Of a stretch of 64,000 nt of DNA, positions 8,301 to 16,122 are shown piece after piece. Both the position numbers and the translations under genes were made by a program. Numbering within the stretch: position 1 is the stretch's first letter; every line of letters starts with the position of its first letter. The notes below the pieces were generated by a model that was not told where the DNA came from, made no database searches, and saw only the letters and a program-made list of their open reading frames with translations. The stretch comes from Persicaria tinctoria (lineage: Eukaryota; Streptophyta; Magnoliopsida; Caryophyllales; Polygonaceae), in NCBI GenBank assembly GCA_037127255.1, contig JBANSL010000017.1, positions 67,067,857 to 67,131,856 of the forward strand. Direction: 5' to 3'.

Positions 8301-10291
8301 AGGTTTCTGATCATTCTTCTAAATGTTCGCTTTCTGATGGGAAGGTACAAAAGATGGGGCGTTTTATTGTACAATTTGTCTTGCTCTCTCCCTCCTAAGT
8401 TTTATGTGTTGCTAAAATGGCCAGGATCTGGAGCAGCCACCAGTGTCATTGTATTTGTAATATGCTATGTTATACCAAATCACCATACTACCAGCTCACT
8501 GCCTCCTGTATGTCCCTTTTTCAAGAATGCAAGTTACCGCAAACCATATATTTTTGCTTGTATAAATTGGATTTCAGGATTGACAGGTGTTTCTTTCCAA
8601 TGTTATTGAACAGTATGATAAGAGAAACATTTAATCCTTCATGATCTATAACTTAAACGTCAATGTTGTTTCCGGAGAATTCTGGAGACATTCTTATTGA
8701 TATGTGGATAAAACTGACCATTCCTAGCGGGGTTAGCAAATAACTGCATTAGAGTTTTAGCGTTTAGCGTAGCTGAACATCAACATGCCTGTTTTGCATG
8801 CTTTTGAAACGAGTTATTGTATGTTATCACGTTTCTTGAAATTTATCTAAATTTCAATACTTTTCACTTGTTCTTTCCCTGCAATAGCCCTGCTGCTATT
8901 GCTAATCCAAACAACATCAGCATGCTTTCTCATGGTTTGGAATTAAGTGCTGAATAATATGTCCTACCATGTTTTTACGTTTCATATATCTTCTGTTATA
9001 ATCATAGCGGTCAGTGGCGGATGCTTGTGTCAGGTTGGGGATGCTCAAGCATCCCCAAAAAAAAAAAAAAATTTTTTTAGTGTTAATTTCCTAATATTTT
9101 ACGTCAAACATCCCCAACCCGGGAAAAAATTACAAAAGAAATTTTTTTTTATACCTTTAAACATTCTCGGAATGATGAAAAATTTACCTTCAAGTATCCC
9201 CGGAATAACGGTCCAGGATCCGCCCCTAATAGCGGTGATATTATACCATTAGCTATAGACTGGTTTTTTTTCCTTCGCTGGTGTAAAAATTTCATTTTCC
9301 GTATTTTTATGCCCCTCTTGCCTCATTTGTGTCCCTAGTGTAATCCTCCCTATTCACAAGCTGTCCTGATAATTTCATATGGTGTTTCTACTTTCTTGCA
9401 ATGAAACCTCTCCCTTCACTTTATCTTGTGCAGTCCAATTAGATCTCTAATTGAGTCCGGGTTTGGTGCTGAGAAGAGGTCTGATGTGCGAGTCTATTAT
9501 GGAGCTAGAAATCTTCAAAAAATGGCTTACCAGGTTATTGTGGATTCCTTTTTATCATTTTCTGAATTCTGATCAATTGCAGTACCTCTTTCCTAACTTA
9601 GGAAATTCTGCTTGTTCGTTGACATGTAGGATAGGTTCAAACTTTGGGAATCTTCAGGTGTTAAAATTGTTCCTGTATTATCACAACCAGATGGGAAATG
9701 GACAGGTGCAACCGGCTATGTGCAGGTATTATACGGACCCAATTTTTTCGTGTTCCAATGATATTGCCTGTGCATTACTGTGTTCCTAAGATTCTCTTCC
9801 TGCCCGTGCCTTGCTTGTGGTTTGACAGGCTGCTTTCTCTAAAGAAAGAAGCATTTTAAGCCCCGGCTCTACTGGTGCTGTGCTTTGTGGCCAGAAACAG
9901 ATGCTTGAGGTACTTGCTCCTCACAAGTCATACCTTTGGAAATCAATGTTTTTGTTATACTCCGATCATGAAAATCCATTGATGGGTTTTGTACCTTGTG
10001 CTAGTATGATTAGCGTTGGTTATGTTATAAATCAGTCATGAATATTATACCTTTATCTTTCTGTTTTGTTAGCTGATAACTTTACAGATTAACATTTTCA
10101 AACTGATGTGCAAAGAAGCATTTTCATTGCTGTCAAATTCTTTCTTCCCATTTTCATACTGCGCGCTTTGAGGGTAAATAACTGTGCACTAAACTTTGTT
10201 TTTCAACATCATTTCTTGATCATTGCAGGAAGTTACTGCATTGCTGGTGGAGGATGGAGTCTCCGCAGAGAAAATACTTAAGAACTTCTAA
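5382..10291 (+). CDS. Plastid FAD/NAD(P)-binding oxidoreductase, pKIWI502-like (5 exons)
   Basis: I read five exons: 5382-5965, 9434-9533, 9630-9725, 9829-9909 and 10229-10291, all joined at GT-AG borders in one frame, giving 307 residues. The product resembles the plant ferredoxin-NADP reductase-like family known as fruit protein pKIWI502 (Arabidopsis At1g15140 from memory). Residues 1-60 are Ser/Leu/Arg-rich with few acids, like a chloroplast transit peptide. An FAD-binding segment with RPGQYLQLRIP lies at 104-114. The NAD(P) part starts at FATGSGIS-PIRSLIE across the exon 1/2 junction, followed by VYYGARN and WTGATGYVQ. A C-terminal CGQKQMLE resembles the nucleotide-binding CGP.GM region. 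The start at 5382 is the first in-frame ATG; a second Met at residue 33 is possible. Intron 1 is unusually long (3468 bp) because of an internal tandem duplication and insertions. The precise substrate is unknown. Confidence 0.9.
7081..7656. mobile_element. MITE-like insertion hosting a SINE
   Basis: This is absent from intron copy B and flanked by 19-base direct repeats ACTTCTATTTACCCCATAC (7081-7099 and 7638-7656). The interior shares GACGAAAAAG-(A/T)-GTTTATTTG and TATTAGGGGTATTATGGTA with a segment at about 25255-25605, so both belong to one dispersed family. Its superfamily was not determined. Confidence 0.55.
7316..7503 (-). mobile_element. tRNA-derived SINE with 18-bp target duplication
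   Basis: On the minus strand it begins near AAGTTGGTGTAGTGGTTATG (A-box-like), continues with GGTTCGAAGTTCGAATCCCC (B-box-like) and ends in a poly-A run (the T-run at 7315-7323 on plus). It is flanked by the 18-base direct repeat ATAAACCAAATAAACTCT at 7298-7315 and 7504-7521. Full length is about 188 bp. The long direct repeat plus A-tail shows LINE-dependent retroposition. Confidence 0.88.
7911..9313. repeat. Intron-1 tandem duplication, copy B
   Basis: Second copy of the duplicated intron block, beginning CATTGAGCTCTAGTTATGG and ending with TGGTGTAAAAATTTCAT. It is colinear with copy A but carries the hAT MITE at 9012-9228 and lacks the insertion with the SINE. Confidence 0.8.
9012..9228. 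mobile_element. hAT-type MITE (217 bp) in intron 1
   Basis: The ends CAGTGGCGGATGCTTG and inverse TAGGGGCGGATCCTGG form imperfect inverted repeats. They are flanked by the 8-bp duplication ATAGCGGT (9004-9011 and 9229-9236), the hAT hallmark. Intron copy A retains the uninterrupted site (TTAGCGGTGATATTA near 7830), which confirms the insertion. Related longer elements are at 11407-12109 and 35540-36024. Confidence 0.88.
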
Positions 10292-11398
10292 CACCCTTTC
10301 AAAGCCATAAAATACATCTGTTGTACTATTATTATTTAACCTCCATTCATCTGTTCCCAATGCTGGCGATCCATTATCTCAGCTTTGGATAACCCCTGAA
10401 ATAAAACAGTTTTGTGTAATCTCTCCTTTAGTATGAGTTTGGTTACTGAAACCATCCACTTGACCTTGTATGGATTTCTTTTCCCCACTTTCACTATTGC
10501 TGGAACAAAGATCAAGCAATATAGTCTCCCCGGCTAACTCTGCACCAGCAACCAGCTGCAGTAATTCATCCAGTAATCTGGAAGCAGTTACACGAGTTTA
10601 ATCGCTATGAAATTGGAAGTGGATGGGCAACAAAGAGATGCAGGCAGTCAAATCACAGGACTAACAAATTTTTGTCAATCCCATGACAGCAACTGAGATT
10701 TCCCCTTAAGTCTGTATGCCGTCACCTGCTTTATCTTGCAATACTTGTGTCTGGTTGTCTTGGTTTTGATAGCAGTCAGTCTTGTCTGGGTTCTGAACCA
10801 AGCCGGGAACCACGAGGATGACCATATTGTTGATTATGCCGGTGATGATGATGGTGAGGTTTCTCATGCTTGGCTCCTGAGAGATTGTTTATGAACCCTT
10901 CTGAGGCCACTTCTGTCAAGTGTCAGTCTTCTTCATCACCGGAAGAACCAAAGGCTGTATTTTGATGGTGGTTGTCGCGATTCTTATGCCTCCTATGAGC
11001 TCACTTGTTCCTTCTTTCTTCTTCGGAGCTACTGTCATAGTCATCAAAGCTATCGCGGGTTTATGAAGAAACTCTTCCTTTTTGTGTTCGTCACTGGTAT
11101 CACCTTATTCACCTCCACCATCAGAATCTCGGTGATTAAATTTAGATTATGTCAAACTTAGTTATTTGTAATCTCGGGTGAAGGGGCAGCTTTTGACAAA
11201 TAAGTTTTTTTTTTTTTTACATATAAAAAAAGTAGAATATGATTGATTGTAAGAACATTGTTACGTTAAGACTACTTATTTGTGTCAGTGAGGATTTTCT
11301 ACTCCTCTCCTCTATTTGTGTTCGGGTGTAGGTTGAGTGATTGTTTCGAACAGAGTTGTGATGGTGTATGTTCCATTCGAAGTTTTCAAATATCTATC
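10292..11398. other. 3' flank of the oxidoreductase gene; possible decayed coding relic on minus strand
   Basis: The first few hundred bases are probably 3' UTR. From about 11120 down to 10740 on the minus strand, consecutive frames show low-complexity protein-like pieces (HRDSDGGGE, DYDSSSEEERRNK, HRRHKNRDNHHQN, HEKPHHHHHRHNQQYG) separated by stops and frame changes. This looks like a decayed hydrophilic, Ser/Glu/His-rich protein gene, but I do not recognise it. Confidence 0.35.
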
Positions 11399-11406
11399 AT
11401 CTAGAT

Positions 11407-12109
11407 TAGTGACGGAGCCAGGATTTCGGGTAGGGGGTGGTAAGAAAATTTTGTGAAATATTTTTTTTGGTGTATGATTTTGTAAAAAAAAATATTGAAA
11501 AAACACTAAAATTGGTATTTTTAATGATTTTTTTGTATTTAAATAGTTGAGAGTAACAAAAAAAATATAAGAGAAACAAAAAAATATAGATATAATTTAA
11601 ACATAAATTTTGAAAGAAAGGGTTTAATATATAACCTAAACATAAATATGACATTTTTTAATGAAATGGTGGATAGAAACAAAAATTATAAAGAGAAATT
11701 TAGAATAATTAATGATAGAGTAAAACAATTAAAAATATATATATAGATATATTTTAAACATAAATATTGAAAGAGAGGGTTTAATATATAATTTAAACAT
11801 AAATATGACATTTTTTTAATGAAATGGTTGATAGGAAAAAAATATAAAGAGAAATTAAGAAGAATTAATGATAGCGTAAAACAAATAAAAAGTTAAGAAG
11901 GTGAGATTTGAACCCAACACCTTTTGATTCTCTTTACTTTCTCCCTTCCTTCCCTTACCACTTGAGCTAGATAACACTTTTTAAAAAAAAATATCATTTA
12001 AAGGTATTATATTACCTTAAAAATACTAAATATATGCAAAAAAAAATTATTTTTTTGTATTTTTTTTCCGAGCCAGGGGGGTGTCTGAGCACCCCCAGCT
12101 CCGCCAGTG
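11407..12109. mobile_element. hAT-type MITE (703 bp) with tRNA-like block
   Basis: The ends TAGTGACGGAGCCAGG and inverse CACTGGCGGAGCTGGG form imperfect inverted repeats, with the 8-bp duplication ATCTAGAT at 11399-11406 and 12110-12117. The interior is AT-rich and contains a partly repeated TTTAAACATAAATAT(T/G)A segment. A tRNA-promoter-like block lies on the minus strand at about 11893-11980. Confidence 0.87.
11893..11980 (-). promoter_or_regulatory. tRNA-like A and B boxes inside a hAT MITE
   Basis: On the minus strand, TAGCTCAAGTGG fits the RNA polymerase III A box (TRGCNNAGYNGG). About 45 bases on, GGGTTCAAATCTC resembles a B box. The block occupies the same relative position, in the orientation expected, in the sister element at 35540-36024. 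Confidence 0.55.
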
Positions 12110-12261
12110 ATCTAGATGAGAGAACATAGCTTATTCACTTTGACCTGGTCTCTAACGACTCAGTGTCTTGTTGGTGTTCCTAACCTATGTTCTTGCCATG
12201 CCCCTTTCTTTCTCGGGGTTTTCTTACCTTTTATGTCGAATTGCGCGTTTTATCTTTGATC

Positions 12262-12512
12262 TGTAGAATTTAGAGAGGGATAAAACCCTAATAGATTGGT
12301 GGTGGAAGCCTCATATTAGAGAAGACAAACACACTTATAATGTTATTATTCAACCCTTTATATAAGGATTACATTGTTTGGAAAATAAGTAATATAAAGA
12401 TACCGATAAACTAAACCTACCAAAGATATATATTTCTAACCTAACATAACAATATCAAAGATTATATCCTAATACAATCATATCTAATATATCATATAAT
12501 ATATCTCTAACA
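12262..12512 (-). repeat. TRIM LTR, plus-strand left copy
   Basis: It is almost identical to 12887-13139, differing by a few substitutions and small indels, which suggests a fairly young insertion. Confidence 0.9.
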
Positions 12513-12886
12513 CGCCCCCGCAGTCGAAGCGAGAGTACATCCACGAACGCTGAAGACTGGAAGCATAAGATAGATCTGCGGTTGATGTAGATGGCTAGAA
12601 CACGAACGATGAGAGTTCGAGAGTATGAAAAACCCATCAACGAACAACAAAGGCGAACGACGCCCCCACAATTAGACAAGGTAAAGACCGGTAAAGTAGA
12701 ACCGATATGGTTAAAAGGGTAGAGAATAGGTAATCAACCGTGGCAAGTGGAGCCGATGGTGTTCAATCATACGGTAAAAAAACATATATGGATAGGGTAA
12801 GGTAAGACAGTGGAAGTGTTTGACGAAGGTGTTTGACGAAGGTGGAGATAGGCCAAGATCGAAACCTGCTCTGATGGCTGATGCCA

Positions 12887-13139
12887 TGTAGAATTTAGAG
12901 AGGGATAAAACCCTAATAGATTGGTGGTGGAAGCCTCATATTAAAGAAGGTAAACACACACTTATAATGTTATTATTCAACCCTTTATATAGGGATTACA
13001 ATGTTTGTAGAATAAGTAATATAAAGGTACCGATAAACTAAACCTACCAAAGATATATATTTCTAACCTAACATAACAATATCAAAGATTATATCCTAAT
13101 ACAATCATATCTAATATATCATATAATATATCTCTAACA
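12887..13139 (-). repeat. TRIM LTR, plus-strand right copy
   Basis: Partner of 12262-12512; on the minus strand this is the 5' LTR, followed by the primer-site-like sequence. Confidence 0.9.
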
Positions 13140-13359
13140 TGATCGATTATTTTGACTTTTTTTTTTGTCTTTTTTCTAGTGTATCAGGCTTGTCTGAGTC
13201 TACACGACATAGAAGTATTTGGTATTTCAAATCCTTACCTTATAAAAAAAAAGTTAATTTTTTTTCTTACCTTTTATGTCGAATTGCGTGTTTTATCTTT
13301 GGTCATTCTCTCGGAGGGGTTGGAAAATATTATATATAAGAAATAATAGCCCTCCCTAA

Positions 13360-13857
13360 ACGTCATGTTTGGTTCCGGGAGGTTCTCTCACATTTCCGAC
13401 GATAGATTGATCCTTTCTTTTTAGCTCGTATTTGCCCCATCTTTTGGCGTCAGGTCGATGCTCCGATGTGGTTGCGTTTGCTCTGTGTCGTGTTGCAGTA
13501 TTAGGTGTCCCGTTTGATCGATAACGGATCATGGTTGTATTTGTGGCTTCGAAGATCCTTCATTTATGCGGGGGCAACGTCGGCGATCCACACTTCCTCA
13601 GGAGTCGCCCTTCCCGACTGGGGTACCGTCGTGAGTCATTGCACTTTCCTGCGTTCTGCGCACTCGTGGCGCATTTGGTTCTCCATCGGCTTCTTTGCTG
13701 GTCAACTCTGGTATGAGTTGTTAGGGTTTTTTCTTTCTTTTTCGGTTATTTGTGTTATTGGATAGTGTTTGTATTGACGGTTTCTGTCTGTCGACGTGGT
13801 CGATCCTCAAGTTTCAGGTTTTCCTGAACTCGAAATTTTATCTAATAATAATAAAAA
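13360..13857 (+). mobile_element. Non-LTR retroelement 3' end, second copy
   Basis: It shares GGCGATCCACACTTCCTCA, GCACTCGTGGCGCAT and CTGTCTGTCGAC with the copies at 2920-3158 and 36669-36965. It ends CTGAACTCGAAATTTTATC plus TAATAATAATAAAA. The tail lies only 80 bases upstream of the PPR start codon, so it forms part of that gene's promoter or 5' UTR region. Confidence 0.55.
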
Positions 13858-13940
13858 AACCCTAAAAAGCTAAATTAGCAAGTTTGTGACCTACAGTTTA
13901 CCTCCAATTTCGAGCTGAATTCATATCTTCATCCCCTCAA

Positions 13941-15551
13941 ATGGGTCTCTCCCAAATCCTAAAACGGTACCCAACAACACTCAGGCTCTCACTAATCCGC
14001 ATCACGGCTGAAGATTTCCTCAAGCTCGTGCTCCCAAATGTCGAAAACCTTACAGGGCTATCACATGATTATTGCTCCAATCCCCAATCCCATAGATCAT
14101 TTCATGGGAATTCGACCAATGCCGAACCTTCAAACCCGGCCGAGGAGGGAACCCAACAACCTTCATCGGAGCAAATCGCCAAACAAGCGGAAGAAATTTG
14201 CAAATTGATGACAACACAACCGAGCAATTCAATTGCTGAAACCGCACTCGCAAGCTTAGCCACTGAAATTGAAGTTTCACCTCCGCTGGTTTTGGAGGTT
14301 CTGAGGAAGCTCAGCAATGCAGGCGTCCTGGCGCTTGCTTTCTTCAGGTGGGCGGAGAAGCAGAAGGGGTTTAAGCACACCTCTGAGAGCTACAACGCAT
14401 TGATTGACGCACTGGGGAAAATCAAACAGTTCAATTTGATTTGGGTGCTTGTTGAATCCATGAAAGGTAAAGGGGTTTTGACGAAGGACACATTTATGTT
14501 GATTATAAGGAGATATGCTAGGGCAAAGAAGACCACAGAAGCTGTGGATACCTTTGAGAAGATGGAGAGTTTTGGATTGAAGCCTGATTTGTCAGACATT
14601 AACAGGTTCCTTGATACACTCTGTAAGTCTAGACAGGTGAAGAAGGCACAAGAGGTGTTCGATAAAATGCCCAAGAGAGGTTTGGGTTTCAACCCTGATA
14701 ATAAGAGCTATAGTATATTGCTTCAAGGGTGGGGCCAAGAGCAGGACTTGTCAAAGCTCAATGAGGTTTACAGTAAAATGGAGAGTGAAGGGATTCAGCC
14801 GGATAATGTGACATATGGGATCCTCATGAATGCATACTGCAAGGCGGGGAAATTCGACGAAGCAGTGGATGTGTTTCATGAAATGGAGTCCAAGAGGTGT
14901 GAGCCTAGTCCTCCTATCTACTGTACTCTGATTCATGGGCTGGGTTCGGCGAAGAGGTTGGGTGAAGCACTCAAGTTCTTTGAGATGTCGAAGGCGAGTG
15001 GTGTGATGCCTGAAGCTCCTACTTACAACGCGGTTGTTGGTTCGTACTGCTGGTCTTTGAAGTTTGATGACGCATTCAAGATGGTAGATGAGATGAGGAG
15101 ATTTGGAGTTGGCCCGAATTCCAGGACGTATGATATAATCCTTCACCACTTGATCAAGGCACAGAGAGAGAAAGAGGCCTGTGATGTTTTCAGGAGGATG
15201 AGGACCGAGCAAGGGTGTCAGCCGACTCTGAGCACATACGAAATCATGCTGAGGATGTTCTGCAACCAAGGCAAAATGGGGAAGGCTGTAAAGGTGTGGA
15301 ATCAGATGAAGTCTGAAGGCATTCTTCCTAATATGCACATGTTTTCGACGCTTATAAGCAGGCTGTGCCATGAGAAGAAGCTCGAAGATGCTTGCAAGTA
15401 TGTTGAGGAAATGCTGGATGTGGGTATCAGGCCACCTGGTCCATTGTTCAGCAACCTCAAACAGACTCTTATAGCTGGAGGAAAGAAGGATACTTTTGTT
15501 AGTTTGTCGCGGAAACTCGGTAAAATCAGGACTACTCCTATAGATGGTTAA
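13941..15551 (+). CDS. P-class pentatricopeptide repeat protein, probably mitochondrial
   Basis: An intron-less 536-residue protein. About ten tandem 35-residue PPR motifs run from residue 149 to about 500, for example SYNALIDALGKIKQF, VTYGILMNAYCKAGKFDEA, PTYNAVVGSYCWSLKFDDA and STYEIMLRMFCNQGKMGKA. No E, DYW or SMR domain follows, so it is a P-class protein, a group that binds organellar transcripts to aid splicing, end formation or translation. The first 60 residues have several Arg and hydroxyl residues and only a few acids, compatible with organelle targeting. Layout and length resemble Arabidopsis At1g71060 from memory. The start at 13941 is the first in-frame Met and lies close behind a retroelement tail. 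Its RNA target cannot be told from sequence. It converges on the GT14 gene. Confidence 0.93.
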   Translation: MGLSQILKRYPTTLRLSLIRITAEDFLKLVLPNVENLTGLSHDYCSNPQSHRSFHGNSTNAEPSNPAEEGTQQPSSEQIAKQAEEICKLMTTQPSNSIAETALASLATEIEVSPPLVLEVLRKLSNAGVLALAFFRWAEKQKGFKHTSESYNALIDALGKIKQFNLIWVLVESMKGKGVLTKDTFMLIIRRYARAKKTTEAVDTFEKMESFGLKPDLSDINRFLDTLCKSRQVKKAQEVFDKMPKRGLGFNPDNKSYSILLQGWGQEQDLSKLNEVYSKMESEGIQPDNVTYGILMNAYCKAGKFDEAVDVFHEMESKRCEPSPPIYCTLIHGLGSAKRLGEALKFFEMSKASGVMPEAPTYNAVVGSYCWSLKFDDAFKMVDEMRRFGVGPNSRTYDIILHHLIKAQREKEACDVFRRMRTEQGCQPTLSTYEIMLRMFCNQGKMGKAVKVWNQMKSEGILPNMHMFSTLISRLCHEKKLEDACKYVEEMLDVGIRPPGPLFSNLKQTLIAGGKKDTFVSLSRKLGKIRTTPIDG

Positions 15552-15972
15552 GCCTACAAAGAAAGATAGATGCTGCTGTAGATCCTTTATGATGATATCT
15601 AATGAACTTTTTTGGGCCTTTGCTATCTAGCTGTAGGCAAATTCCAACTGAGGTTTGATGTTGTTATGTTAATTTGATTGAATGCAATAAACAATAGCAA
15701 TCAGGAAGTGCAGAACAAGGGCTTATATAAAGAACTTAAAACAGATTGAGCATACATTGGTACTTTCTTGTTTTTATAAAGAATAGGGGCATGTAAGAAA
15801 ATGAATTACAAGGTCAAAAAATTGAAGTATAGTTGCTGCAGATTAAACAGGGAAGGGCAATCCCTAAAAATACTTTGAAGATCAAGCAAAGCTCGCTATA
15901 AAGCCAAATAATATCAGGCCAATTTCGAATAGAGAGTCGGATCATTCTCTATATATGCTTCAACTTTGCTAA

Positions 15973-16065
15973 CTATGGACATTGCTTAAAGCTGGGAAGA
16001 AGGATGAAGTGGCTGATCTCTCGTCGAAGCTTCGGATTTCAACCATCAATGGGTCCAGCTTTAAA
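15973..16065 (+). pseudogene. Relic of a second PPR C-terminus
   Basis: The frame reads LWTLLKAGKKDEVADLSSKL then RISTING. This parallels the last residues of the adjacent PPR protein (QTLIAGGKKDTFVSLSRKL, GKIRTTPIDG). Only this fragment is recognisable, 420 bp downstream of the PPR stop codon. A former tandem duplicate of the PPR gene, now nearly erased, is the simplest explanation. Confidence 0.6.
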
Positions 16066-16122
16066 CTTGATTATGGTAACAGTCTATATTCTACAGGTAG
16101 CAGACTTATTTAAAGGCAGGAC

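Larger units (their letters stand above)
12262..13139 (-). mobile_element. TRIM-like miniature LTR retrotransposon
   Basis: Two nearly identical direct repeats (12262-12512 and 12887-13139, about 252 bp) bracket a 374-bp non-coding interior. On the minus strand each LTR begins TGTTAGAGATATATT and ends AATTCTACA, with TG...CA termini. The interior starts just after the LTR with TGGCATCAG and CATCAGAGC, resembling an initiator-methionine tRNA primer site. It ends with a purine-rich ACTGCGGGGGCG tract. The whole 878-bp element is flanked by the 5-bp duplication TGATC (12257-12261 and 13140-13144). It encodes no protein and depends on helper functions. Confidence 0.9.
12140..13254 (+). mobile_element. 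Non-LTR retroelement 3' end split by a TRIM
   Basis: The parts at 12140-12261 and 13145-13254 flank the TRIM. The right part ends TTTCAAATCCTTACC and a poly-A run at 13242-13251, the tail signature shared with the other LINE-type ends. The CTTACCTTTTATGTCGAATTG block left of the TRIM recurs at about 13262-13310. Confidence 0.45.

Noticed and set aside
14751..15371. 206-codon minus-strand frame inside the PPR gene
   Set aside because: Antisense shadow of the PPR coding frame.
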